Positions 8,964 to 21,661 of a stretch of 64,000 nt of DNA are shown here, piece by piece; position 1 is the stretch's first letter, and every line of letters starts with the position of its first letter. The notes under the pieces are model-generated. The model made no database searches. It was not told the origin of the DNA and worked only from the letters and a program-made list of their open reading frames with translations. A program made the position numbers and the translations under genes. The DNA is from Streptomyces longisporoflavus (GTDB lineage: Bacteria; Actinomycetota; Actinomycetes; Streptomycetales; Streptomycetaceae): positions 620,001-684,000 of the forward strand of contig NZ_BMTR01000001.1 of the NCBI RefSeq assembly GCF_014649775.1. The letters run 5' to 3'.

Positions 8964-9182
8964 TCACCGGTTGACTAGGTGCTTCTTGGCGGTCAGTACG
9001 GCACCCGCGCCGATGACCAGACTCAGGGGCAGGACGTACGTGGGGATGGACGCCGATCCGGTGGCGCCCTTGAGCCCGCCGATCATGTACGGGCTGACGA
9101 AGCCCGCCAGGTTGCCCGCCGCGTCGACCAGGGCGAGCCGCTCGGGCTCCAGGAACCCCGGGGCCGCGTCGGTGGGGCGGTA
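8964..9182 (-). pseudogene. C-terminal remnant of an MFS sugar-acid transporter
   Basis: Translation of the minus strand here gives about 72 residues that match the last part of an anion:cation symporter-type MFS protein. The segment [19 protein letters not shown] corresponds to the conserved GNLGGFVGPYxIG region, followed by one final hydrophobic helix and the basic end KKHLVNR. The frame is closed upstream by an in-frame TAG at 9183-9185, and about 350 N-terminal residues are missing. It sits immediately upstream of otnI-denD, so it was probably the pathway's uptake system, lost by deletion. Confidence 0.7.
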
Positions 9183-9200
9183 CTAATTCCGTGCGGCGAA

Positions 9201-9219
9201 CAGGTCATATGATGACCTG
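9201..9219. promoter_or_regulatory. Perfect 19-bp palindrome, candidate GntR-type operator
   Basis: CAGGTCAT-ATG-ATGACCTG is a perfect inverted repeat with 8-bp arms. It lies just upstream of the transporter stump that heads the otnI-denD operon. Palindromes built around GTC...GAC are common targets of GntR/FadR-type repressors, which often control sugar-acid catabolism. No such regulator gene is present nearby, so assignment is inference. Confidence 0.6.
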
Positions 9220-9268
9220 AGGGTGCGGGGCGGGCGCACTGGGATGCCGGCACACGGCTGCGACTAGG

Positions 9269-9291
9269 CAGTACGTGCTGAATGCGTACTG
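9269..9291. promoter_or_regulatory. Second inverted repeat upstream of the tetronate operon
   Basis: Arms CAGTACG (9269-9275) and CGTACTG (9285-9291) are perfectly complementary with a 9-nt spacer. The element lies 50 bp upstream of the 19-bp palindrome. It may be a second regulator site or part of the original promoter. Function is not known. Confidence 0.4.
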
Positions 9292-9392
9292 AAGCGACCC
9301 TCAACGGAGCTCTTGCCGACTTGTCGGGTCTGGGCCGGGTGATGGGAGACGGGCGCGCGCTGCGGCCGGGCAGGGAGTGGTTGGGGCGCGAG

Positions 9393-9420
9393 CCCGGCGG
9401 GCACCGAGGCGCCCGCCGGG
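9393..9420 (-). terminator. Hairpin terminator of the alpha/beta hydrolase gene
   Basis: Ten-bp perfect arms CCCGGCGGGC (9393-9402) and GCCCGCCGGG (9411-9420) enclose an 8-nt loop, five bases after the stop codon of the minus-strand gene ending at 9426. There is no U-tract, as is usual for Streptomyces hairpin terminators. Confidence 0.75.
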
Positions 9421-9425
9421 GAGGA

Positions 9426-10103
9426 TCAGATCGGCGAGTGCCCCATACCGGCGAAGACCGGCGACTGGCCCATGCCGGCGAACCACCGGGCCGCCACGGA
9501 GGCGACCTCGTCCAGCGCTCCGGGCTCCTCGAAAAGATGCGTGGCGTCCGGGATCACGCGCAGTCGGCTGAGGACACGCAGCCGATTGGCCGTTTCCCGG
9601 TTGAGACGCAGTATCTCGGTGTCGAGCCCTCCGACGAGGAGCAGGACGGGGGCGTGTACGTGGCCGAGCACATAGTCTCCGGCCAGGTCGGGACGGCCGT
9701 CGGGGCACACCACCGTGTCCACGAGGCCGGGCCTTGCGGCCGCGGCCCCGAGCGCGGCAGCCGCTCCCGTGCTCGCGCCGAACAGGCCGACCGGCAGGTC
9801 GGAGACCTGGGGAGCCAGCCAGTCGACGGACGCGGTCAGCCGGTCCGTCAGCAGCTCCACGTCGCGGTGCCGGCGGCCGGTGGCCCGGTCCGCGGCCGCC
9901 TCGTCGTCGGTGAGCAGGTCGATGACCAGGGTCCCGAGGGCGGCATTGTGCAGCGTGCCGGCCAGAGCCCGGCTACGCGGGTTGTGCGGGGAACTGCCGC
10001 TGCTGCGGGCGAGGACCGCGACACCGAACACCGTGTCCGGCACGGTCAGTTCACCGATGAGAGCCCCCTCGCCGCTAGGCACGGTGACAGTCTCGGACAG
10101 CAT
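9426..10103 (-). CDS. Dienelactone hydrolase-like alpha/beta hydrolase
   Basis: A 225-residue alpha/beta-hydrolase of the dienelactone-hydrolase-like type often annotated next to phosphoribosyltransferases in actinobacteria. It has the nucleophile elbow GLFGASTGAAAAL (Ser), the Asp-containing LLVGGLDTEIL strand and a late His in PDATHLFEE, which form the expected triad. The ATG at 10103 is chosen because the extra upstream reading frame is arginine-rich and unlike the family. The C-terminus carries a short internal repeat (FAGMGQSPV-FAGMGHSPI). The substrate is unknown. Confidence 0.8.
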   Translation of the reverse strand: MLSETVTVPSGEGALIGELTVPDTVFGVAVLARSSGSSPHNPRSRALAGTLHNAALGTLVIDLLTDDEAAADRATGRRHRDVELLTDRLTASVDWLAPQVSDLPVGLFGASTGAAAALGAAAARPGLVDTVVCPDGRPDLAGDYVLGHVHAPVLLLVGGLDTEILRLNRETANRLRVLSRLRVIPDATHLFEEPGALDEVASVAARWFAGMGQSPVFAGMGHSPI

Positions 10104-10428
10104 GGGGACCTCCGGATCGCGGGTACGGATATCGCGCCGGGTACCCATCCCGGCTTCCGCTAACGCGGCAGCGCCACTCGGCGTACCGGGCACCATCCGT
10201 ATCCGGCCGACGCGTACGTGTTCGGGATGGGCCCCGGTGGAATGTCAGCCCGTTGCCTCGCGCCGTTGCGCCGCCCGGCAGGCCCGATGGCGCAGGATCG
10301 AGACGGGCCGGTTTCCCGGGGTCATGAAGAGCCGCACACCCGGGCACCCGGATCTCACGGACGCCACAGGACCACAGGGCCGCAGGGCCACAGGAACAGA
10401 GCCAGCGCGACAGATCGGGAGAGAAGCA
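10104..10428. other. Intergenic region with inverted repeat upstream of the hydrolase
   Basis: No convincing gene was found in this stretch. Arms GGGTAC (10121-10126) and GTACCC (10141-10146) form a 6-bp inverted repeat 18 bp upstream of the minus-strand hydrolase start and could mark its operator. A short run of near-repeats of CCACAGG lies around 10365-10395 and looks like simple slippage. Confidence 0.35.
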
Positions 10429-10596
10429 ATGGCCGACCGAAGCAGCCGGGGACCCGCCGCACCGCGGGCGGAACTCCACGGTGTCGCGGACACCGTCGAA
10501 TCGAGGGGCCTCCCCGGACGGGACCCCTGGCCGGCCGCCCCCCACCCTGCACACCGGCCGGCGTCACCCGGCCACGACCCCATGGCGTCGGCATGA
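10429..10596 (+). CDS. Possible small ORF, 55 residues, overlapping the downstream start
   Basis: An ATG at 10429 preceded by GGGAGAGAAG opens a 55-codon frame rich in Pro, Arg and Ala. Its TGA overlaps the ATG of the following glycosylase-like gene (ATGA at 10593-10596). The overlap and ribosome site are the only support. The product resembles nothing I know, and it may be a leader peptide or chance. Confidence 0.25.
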   Translation: MADRSSRGPAAPRAELHGVADTVESRGLPGRDPWPAAPHPAHRPASPGHDPMASA

Positions 10597-11264
10597 CGGG
10601 GGAGAGCGGGAAGCGCGGACGCAAGCCGGCCCCGCGTACGCTCGTACGCCGCCTCCTGGAGACCCATGGGCGCACCTATGCCGAGGAAGCCGGAATCCGG
10701 TTGCGGGACACTCCGCAGCCGCTCTACCAACTCCTCGTGCTCTCCGACCTGTTGAGCGCACGCATCCGCAGCGCCATCGCCGTGGCCGCGGCACGCGAAC
10801 TCTTCGACGCCGGGCTGCGCAACCCGCGCCGTATGGCCGAAGCCTCGTGGCAGACCCGCGTCGACGCACTCGGCCGCGGTGGCTACCGGCGCTACGACGA
10901 GCGCACCAGCACCCAGCTCGGCGAAGGCGCCGAGCTTATCCAGCGGGACTACGGAGGTGACCTGCGGCGGCTCCGCGACGAAGCCGACGGGGACGAGGCG
11001 GCTCTGCGCCGGAGCCTGCGCAAGGTGCCGGGCCTCGGGCCCGTGGGCGCCGACATCTTCCTGCGCGAGGTGCAGCGGGTGTGGCCGCAGGTCGAGCCCT
11101 GCTTCGGCGACAAGGCCATGCAAGGAGCACGCCGGCTCGACCTGCCGGAGGACCCCGGGAAGCTGGTGCGGCTCGCCGATGACGCGGATCCCGCGGCCCT
11201 CGCGGCGGCGCTCATCCGGGTCGCCCTGGACAAGCAGGCGGCGGAGGAGCTCCTTGCGTCGTAG
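10593..11264 (+). CDS. Endonuclease III-like HhH-GPD protein
   Basis: A 223-residue protein of the HhH-GPD DNA glycosylase superfamily. A helix-hairpin-helix is visible at about residues 142-160 (VPGLGPVGADIF). The N-terminal helical region LLVLSDLLSARIRSAIAVAAA aligns with the first helices of endonuclease III. The C-terminal iron-sulfur cysteine cluster of true EndoIII is absent, and the usual catalytic Lys before the hairpin is not obvious. This is a divergent subgroup common in actinobacteria, probably a DNA-binding or repair protein rather than classical Nth. Confidence 0.7.
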   Translation: MTGESGKRGRKPAPRTLVRRLLETHGRTYAEEAGIRLRDTPQPLYQLLVLSDLLSARIRSAIAVAAARELFDAGLRNPRRMAEASWQTRVDALGRGGYRRYDERTSTQLGEGAELIQRDYGGDLRRLRDEADGDEAALRRSLRKVPGLGPVGADIFLREVQRVWPQVEPCFGDKAMQGARRLDLPEDPGKLVRLADDADPAALAAALIRVALDKQAAEELLAS

Positions 11265-11321
11265 GCGCTTCGCCCGCGCACGTGAAGCCGTTGACCCGCA
11301 CACCTTGATCCGCCCCACCCC

Positions 11322-11996
11322 ATGAATGGAGTTCTCGTGACGCGTGCCGCCCTGTTCGACGTCGACGGAACGCTCGTCGACACCAACTACCTGCACGTCA
11401 CCGCTTGGTGGGAGGCCTTCCGGCAGGCAGGCCACCGGGTGTCGATGCGCGCCGTGCACCACGCGATCGGCCTGGGCGGCACGGACCTCATCGCACATGT
11501 TCTGGGCGACGACCGCGATCAGGACCAGGACGCCACCATCAGCGCCGCGCACAAGACGCTCTACGGCACCCACTTCGACCGGCTCGAAGCCTTCGAGGAC
11601 GCCGGACAGCTGCTGCGTACCCTCGCGGGCGAGGGCTGGACGATTGTCCTCGCCACTTCCGCGGACGGCGCCGAACTCGACGCCCTGCGCGCCGCCATCG
11701 ACGCCGACGACGTCATCACCGCGACGGCCAGCGCCGACGACGTCGACGAGGGCAAACCCGCGGCGGAGCCCGTCGCCCACGCGCTCGAACTGGCCGGTGC
11801 GAGCGCGCGGGACAGTGTGTTCGTCGGTGACTCGGTGTGGGACATGCAGGCCGCTCGCCGCGCGGGCGTCACACCGCTGGCCCTGCTCAGCGGCGGCATC
11901 CCCCGCGAGGACCTCTCCCGGGCCGGGGCGGAGGAGGTGTACGACGACACCGCCCACCTGCTGTCCTCGCTGAAGAGCAGCGCGTTCGCCCGTTAG
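11322..11996 (+). CDS. HAD-superfamily hydrolase (phosphoglycolate-phosphatase-like)
   Basis: A 224-residue HAD phosphatase with a small helical cap. Motif I is DVDGT (nucleophile Asp and acid/base Asp). Motif II is the LATSADG Ser/Thr. Motif III is the Lys in EGKPAAEP, and motif IV is VFVGDSVWD. It starts at ATG 11322, although an in-frame GTG at 11337 just before TRAALFDVDGT is equally possible. Family members dephosphorylate small sugar phosphates such as phosphoglycolate or beta-phosphoglucose. It follows the glycosylase-like gene by 57 bp on the same strand. Confidence 0.85.
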   Translation: MNGVLVTRAALFDVDGTLVDTNYLHVTAWWEAFRQAGHRVSMRAVHHAIGLGGTDLIAHVLGDDRDQDQDATISAAHKTLYGTHFDRLEAFEDAGQLLRTLAGEGWTIVLATSADGAELDALRAAIDADDVITATASADDVDEGKPAAEPVAHALELAGASARDSVFVGDSVWDMQAARRAGVTPLALLSGGIPREDLSRAGAEEVYDDTAHLLSSLKSSAFAR

Positions 11997-12055
11997 GGGC
12001 CTGCTGATCGCCCGTGACCGGAGGGCCGTGGGCCGGAATACCGCCGAGGCGCCAA

Positions 12056-12658
12056 CTAGGTACCTGACGGGGGAAGGTCTTCCCCCTCCGCACCGGGATC
12101 GTGCTGCGGCAGCAGGGGAAACAGCCGGGTGATCAGAGCCACCGGGCGGGCACCGTCCGGGCGGGCCAGGGGGCGTTGCTCGCGGTCCTGGTAGGGAGCC
12201 AGTGCCCGGCGGATGGTTTCCGCGACCCGGCTCATCTCCTCGGGCGTCAGATAGGCGATGGCGCTGAAGGCCTCGTCGCGGCGCCAGTCGGCCGGTGCCT
12301 GGTCGCGCCGGGCGAGCCAATGCTGCCAGCTCTCGTCCTCGAGACCCCGGGCCAGGTCGCCGAAGTGCTCCTGCTCGGGTCCGCCGCTCTCGGGCTCCCG
12401 CTGCCTCAGGCGCCAGGGGCGTGCGCGTCCGCCGTGGTGCGGGGCCTCCTCGATGCGGCCGTGGCGTGCGAGCTGCCGCAGGTGGAACGAGCAGAGCCCC
12501 GAGCTGTAGCCGAGGCGGGCGGCGGCCTCGGTGGCCGTGACGGTGCCGACCTCGGCCAGCAGATCCATCAGGGCCGTACGCACCTCGTGCCGGGGCAGGG
12601 CGTCGCCGGTCTCCCGCGTCCGGCCGGGGGCGGGAGCGTTGAGGTCGTCTTCAGTCAC
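12056..12658 (-). CDS. Winged-helix (ArsR-like) transcriptional regulator
   Basis: A 200-residue regulator with an N-terminal winged helix. The segment TATEAAARLGYSSGLCSFHLRQLARHG is an ArsR/HTH_20-type recognition region; the C-terminal half is helical, acidic and of unknown ligand specificity. The GTG start at 12658 lies inside the first of two identical palindromes (12658-12684), which points to autorepression. It is divergent from a peptide deformylase gene, with only 63 bp between starts, so both are probably controlled by the same operator. Confidence 0.8.
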   Translation of the reverse strand: MTEDDLNAPAPGRTRETGDALPRHEVRTALMDLLAEVGTVTATEAAARLGYSSGLCSFHLRQLARHGRIEEAPHHGGRARPWRLRQREPESGGPEQEHFGDLARGLEDESWQHWLARRDQAPADWRRDEAFSAIAYLTPEEMSRVAETIRRALAPYQDREQRPLARPDGARPVALITRLFPLLPQHDPGAEGEDLPPSGT

Positions 12659-12684
12659 TTTGCAAAGTCTGCTACTTTGCAAAG
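12658..12684. promoter_or_regulatory. Double palindromic operator CTTTGCAAAG (two copies)
   Basis: The perfect 10-bp palindrome CTTTGCAAAG occurs twice, at 12658-12667 and 12675-12684, with centres 17 bp apart. The first copy overlaps the start codon of the winged-helix regulator, and both lie in the gap before the deformylase gene. Two identical sites in a short divergent promoter strongly suggest a cooperatively bound repressor site. Confidence 0.75.
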
Positions 12685-12721
12685 CTGTTGGCAAGGGGGT
12701 CTTGCCCGGAAGGAGACAGCG

Positions 12722-13384
12722 ATGCCTGTACGTCACGACCAGCCCCGTGCCGTGGACCGGCGGGTCCGTGTACAAGGCAAGCCCGTCGACGGGTACCCCG
12801 CGCTGTCGCCGGAGGCGGAGCGCGGTTCGGTGCGGCGGATCACTGTGGTGGGGGAGGAGATCCTGAGCCGTCCGTGCCAGGAGGTGACCGAGTTCGGGGC
12901 CGCGGAACTCTCGACGCTCATCGACGACATGTTCCTGACGATGTACGTGGCCGAAGGCGCCGGGCTTGCCGCCAACCAAGTGGACGTCGACCTGCGGCTC
13001 TTCGTCTACGACTGCCCGGACGACGACGGCATCCGGCACATCGGCCACATCATCAACCCCGTACTGGACCTGCCCGCTCCGGGCAGCCGCCGACTCGTCG
13101 ACGATTCCGAGGGCTGCCTGTCCGTGCCGGGCGCCACCATGACGGTCCCCCGCACCGACCGGGCAGTCGTTCGCGGGCTCGACAAGGACGGCAACCCCCT
13201 CGTCATCGAGGGCACGGGCTACTTCGCCCGCTGCCTGCAACACGAGACCGACCACCTCATGGGCCACACGTACCTCGACCGCCTCTCCAAACGCGACCGC
13301 AAGGACGCCCTGCGACAGATGGAAGACCGCCGGGAGGACGTCTTCGCGCAACGGGCGGCCAGAGCGGGTGGCTTGGGGCGGTAG
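12722..13384 (+). CDS. def: Peptide deformylase
   Basis: A 220-residue metallo-hydrolase that removes the formyl group from new protein N-termini. All three family motifs are intact: GAGLAANQV (GxGxAAxQ), EGCLS with the metal Cys, and QHETDHLMG (HExxH). An N-terminal extension of about 40 residues precedes the catalytic domain, as in many actinobacterial copies. The ATG at 12722 follows GAAGGAGA. Streptomyces normally has several def genes; this one has a dedicated divergent repressor and operator, so it is probably an inducible paralogue. It could act as a protective isozyme, but that is inference. Confidence 0.9.
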   Translation: MPVRHDQPRAVDRRVRVQGKPVDGYPALSPEAERGSVRRITVVGEEILSRPCQEVTEFGAAELSTLIDDMFLTMYVAEGAGLAANQVDVDLRLFVYDCPDDDGIRHIGHIINPVLDLPAPGSRRLVDDSEGCLSVPGATMTVPRTDRAVVRGLDKDGNPLVIEGTGYFARCLQHETDHLMGHTYLDRLSKRDRKDALRQMEDRREDVFAQRAARAGGLGR

Positions 13385-13393
13385 AGGCAGGGG

Positions 13394-13825
13394 CTACTGG
13401 GCGGCGAGATTCGAGTACCCCCATGGACCGCCGCAGTCTTCTGGAGGGCAGGCCCGGCGGCCGGTCACGCAGCGGGGGTAGGTCACGCCAGGGTCCCGGG
13501 GCAGGGCCTTCTCCACTTCGATGTGGTGCACCCAGTCGTCGCCGAAGTCGTAGGCGTAGCTGATGCGGTCCCCGGCCGAGGGAGCCACCGCCGAAAGTGG
13601 AACCCTGCGTTCGTCGCGGTGGCCGAGTCCGCTGTCGCGGCGCCCGTAGTCGCCGACCGGAGTCTCGAAGAGGTGCATGTGGCAGTTCTCCCAGCCCATC
13701 GCGTCCTGGATCACCCTGTGCAGGCGGTCGAGGGTGAAGTCGGCCGGGACCTGCAGCCGCCGCCAGACCGGCGCGCGGATGCCGTCCAGAGTGACCTTGA
13801 TTTGCAGGACGGAGTCAGCGGACAT
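13394..13825 (-). CDS. Plasmid pRiA4b ORF-3-like protein, C-terminally shortened
   Basis: A 143-residue protein of the pRiA4b ORF-3 family. Recognisable elements are VTLDGIRAPVWRRLQVP near the N-terminus, FTLDRLHRVIQDAMGWENCHMHLFE, a YAYDFGDDWVHHIEVE segment and the CPPEDCGGPWGY motif. Family members usually continue for some 30-60 residues after GGPWGY, but here the frame ends nine residues later, so the C-terminus has been lost or replaced. The ATG at 13825 is the normal family start. It is convergent with def, nine bases away. The family function is unknown. Confidence 0.75.
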   Translation of the reverse strand: MSADSVLQIKVTLDGIRAPVWRRLQVPADFTLDRLHRVIQDAMGWENCHMHLFETPVGDYGRRDSGLGHRDERRVPLSAVAPSAGDRISYAYDFGDDWVHHIEVEKALPRDPGVTYPRCVTGRRACPPEDCGGPWGYSNLAAQ

Positions 13826-14169
13826 GGCAGGGCCCTTCGCGGCGGAAACGCCCTCGACCCCAGTCTGGCGACGTTGCCCCCGATGTTCCAACGGTATGGG
13901 CGAGCAGTCTCGTTGGGGGCGACGGTAAAGCCGGTGGCTTGTCAATAGCCCCCGCAAGAAGGGGAGCCCGGCAAGCCGCCCCCGCCCGGCGGGCAGGGGC
14001 GCTGCGGTACGTGCTCAGGCTGTCCGGCAGTAGTAGACACGGTGGCACACCCGCCTCCGCCCCACAGTGGACCTACGACATCAGGACCACCGACGGCCAT
14101 CCCGGCGGGCAGGGTTGGCTTCGCCGTAAACCCTTGCGGTAGTCGGCCACGCGGGCCGGCACCGGCGGC
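13826..14169. other. Intergenic region between dgdA and the pRiA4b-like gene
   Basis: No gene is supported in this 344-bp interval. It must carry the promoter of the minus-strand pRiA4b-like gene near 13826-13900. A strong hairpin described separately lies at 13978-14000. The remainder has no clear coding bias or repeat. Confidence 0.5.
13978..14000 (-). terminator. Strong hairpin, candidate terminator after dgdA
   Basis: GCCCCCGCCC (13978-13987) pairs with GGGCAGGGGC (13991-14000) with one mismatch and a three-base loop. A smaller CCCC/GGGG hairpin lies just to its left at about 13948-13965. It is about 170 bp downstream of the dgdA stop on the minus strand. Confidence 0.4.
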
Positions 14170-20060
<5,891 letters not shown>

Positions 20061-20079
<19 letters not shown>

Positions 20080-20103
20080 ATTCCGATCGAAAATCGATAG
20101 ATG
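20061..20103. promoter_or_regulatory. Operator-like repeats upstream of the DUF2975/XRE pair
   Basis: CGATAGAT occurs twice as a direct repeat (20074-20081 and 20095-20102). An inverted repeat ATCTAT (20061-20066)/ATAGAT (20076-20081) surrounds the SARP stop codon. The second copy runs into the ATG of the DUF2975 gene. No Shine-Dalgarno sequence precedes that ATG, so the mRNA may be leaderless. The small XRE protein encoded downstream is the natural candidate to bind here. Confidence 0.5.
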
Positions 20104-20598
20104 CATCACTTCATCACGGGCGCGCTACGAGCCGTCATCGCAGTGGTCGTTCCAGTCGGCCTCTTCGGCCAGGTCGTCGTCATCCCGGTGACGGCGGCCG
20201 ATGAGGTCGACCGCTTTCCCGCGTATGGCCCGCTCGCCGCGCCGTACGCGGTGCTGGCCATCCTCGGCGTCGCCTGCGTCCAGGTCGCCCTCGTCGCCAC
20301 CTGGAGGCTGCTCGGCATGGCGCAGGAGGGCGTCATCTTCGCGCCGAAGGCCTTCCGTTGGGTCGATGTCATCATCGGCTCGGCGATGGCGGCGACGGCG
20401 CTTGCGATGGGCGCCGCCGTCCACCTGGCACTGGCCGAGATCCCCTCTCCGGACGAGGGGATGGACGTCGAGAGCGCCCTGGCGGCAGCGATCACGGCGG
20501 CCGGTGTGGGGGCCTCCTTCACCATGCTCACCGTGATCATGCGAAGCCTCCTGGGCAAGGCGACGGCGCTCCAGACGGAGATGGCCGAGGTCATCTGA
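20101..20598 (+). CDS. DUF2975 membrane protein
   Basis: A 165-residue integral membrane protein with four predicted helices (about residues 8-28, 45-70, 88-112 and 128-150). The order matches DUF2975 proteins, and the N-terminal RAVIAVVVPVGLFGQVVV helix is typical. Such proteins are almost always encoded with a tiny XRE regulator, as here, where the stop and the next start overlap (TGATG). The start at 20101 lacks a ribosome site and touches the upstream repeats. The function of the family is unknown. Confidence 0.8.
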   Translation: MHHFITGALRAVIAVVVPVGLFGQVVVIPVTAADEVDRFPAYGPLAAPYAVLAILGVACVQVALVATWRLLGMAQEGVIFAPKAFRWVDVIIGSAMAATALAMGAAVHLALAEIPSPDEGMDVESALAAAITAAGVGASFTMLTVIMRSLLGKATALQTEMAEVI

Positions 20599-20813
20599 TG
20601 GCCATCGTCGTCGACATCGACCGACGGCTCGCGGAGCGCAACATGTCGGTCGGCGAGTTCGCCGCCGCGATCGGTATCACCCCCGCCAACGTCGCCGTGC
20701 TCAAGAACGGCCGCGCGAAGGCGATCCGGTTCACCACTCTGGACGCCATCTGCCGCACCCTCGACTGCCAGCCCGGCGACGTACTGCGCTGGGTTCCCGA
20801 CGACGGAGGATGA
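20598..20813 (+). CDS. Small XRE-family HTH regulator (YozG-like)
   Basis: A 71-residue Cro/C1-type helix-turn-helix protein, essentially only a DNA-binding domain. The segment SVGEFAAAIGITPANVAVLKNGRAKAIRFTTLDAICRTL contains the HTH, followed by the typical CQPGDVLRW end. It is translationally coupled to the DUF2975 gene by a one-base overlap. It probably autoregulates the pair through the CGATAGAT repeats upstream. Confidence 0.85.
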   Translation: MAIVVDIDRRLAERNMSVGEFAAAIGITPANVAVLKNGRAKAIRFTTLDAICRTLDCQPGDVLRWVPDDGG

Positions 20814-20869
20814 GACGAGTGCGGGGCCGGCTGTCGCGCCAAAATGGGCGGGTGCGGCGTCGCGAGCGT

Positions 20870-21661
20870 CTACTTCGGTTCGCGGTTGAACAGCGACGTC
20901 GACCAGCGGTAGCCGAGCGCGGTCAGGGCTATGCACCAGACGACGGTGATCCAGCCGCTGTTGCCGATCCCGGTGCCGAGCAGCAGGCCGCGCAGGGTCT
21001 CGATGGCCGGAGTGAAGGGCTGGTACTCGGCGATGGGCCTGAACCAGCCCGGCATCGCGTCGACCGGGACGAAGGCGCTGGAGATGAGCGGCAGGATCAT
21101 CAGCGGCAGCGCGTTGTTGCTGGCCGCCTCGGGATTGGGGCTGGCCATGCCCATCCCCACCGCGATCCAGGTGAACGCCAGGGCGACCAGCGCGAGCAGT
21201 CCGAACGCCGCGAACCATTCCAGGGGTGTGGCGTCCGTGGACCGGAAGCCGATGGCCACGGCCACGGCGCCGACGAGCAGCACACTGAGGATCGCCTGCA
21301 GCACGCTTCCGACGACGTGCCCGATGAGCACGGAGCCGCGGTGGACGGCCATCGTGCGGAAGCGGGCGATGATGCCCTCGGCCATGTCCATGGACACGGA
21401 CACCGCTGTCCCGGCCGGGGTGGCGCCGATGGTCATCAGCAGAATGCCGGGGACGAGATAGGCGACGTAGTCGGACCGGTCGGCGCCGCCGCCTCCGATG
21501 CCGGCGCTCATCACGTCGCCGAAGACGTAGACGAACAACAACAGCAGGACGATCGGCGTCAGCAGAATGTTGAGCGTGAGGGAGGGATAGCGGCGCGCGT
21601 GCAGGAGGTTGCGGCGCAGCATGGTGGTGGAGTCGCGTACGGCGAGGGGGAGCGAGCTCAT
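20870..21661 (-). CDS. ABC-2 type transporter permease (DrrB-like)
   Basis: A 263-residue permease with about six hydrophobic segments and the family's amphipathic start (DSTTMLRRNLLHARRYPSLTLNILLTPIVLLLLF). It forms the membrane half of a DrrAB-type drug or lipid exporter. Its ATG overlaps the stop of the ATPase gene (ATGA at 21658-21661), so the two are made together. The substrate is unknown. The 56-bp gap to the convergent XRE gene holds no clear hairpin. Confidence 0.85.
   Translation of the reverse strand: MSSLPLAVRDSTTMLRRNLLHARRYPSLTLNILLTPIVLLLLFVYVFGDVMSAGIGGGGADRSDYVAYLVPGILLMTIGATPAGTAVSVSMDMAEGIIARFRTMAVHRGSVLIGHVVGSVLQAILSVLLVGAVAVAIGFRSTDATPLEWFAAFGLLALVALAFTWIAVGMGMASPNPEAASNNALPLMILPLISSAFVPVDAMPGWFRPIAEYQPFTPAIETLRGLLLGTGIGNSGWITVVWCIALTALGYRWSTSLFNREPK

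Noticed and set aside
12722..13384. Peptide deformylase as a self-resistance gene of the NRPS cluster
   Set aside because: It lies far from the cluster and is divergent from its own regulator. Streptomyces normally carries several def genes.
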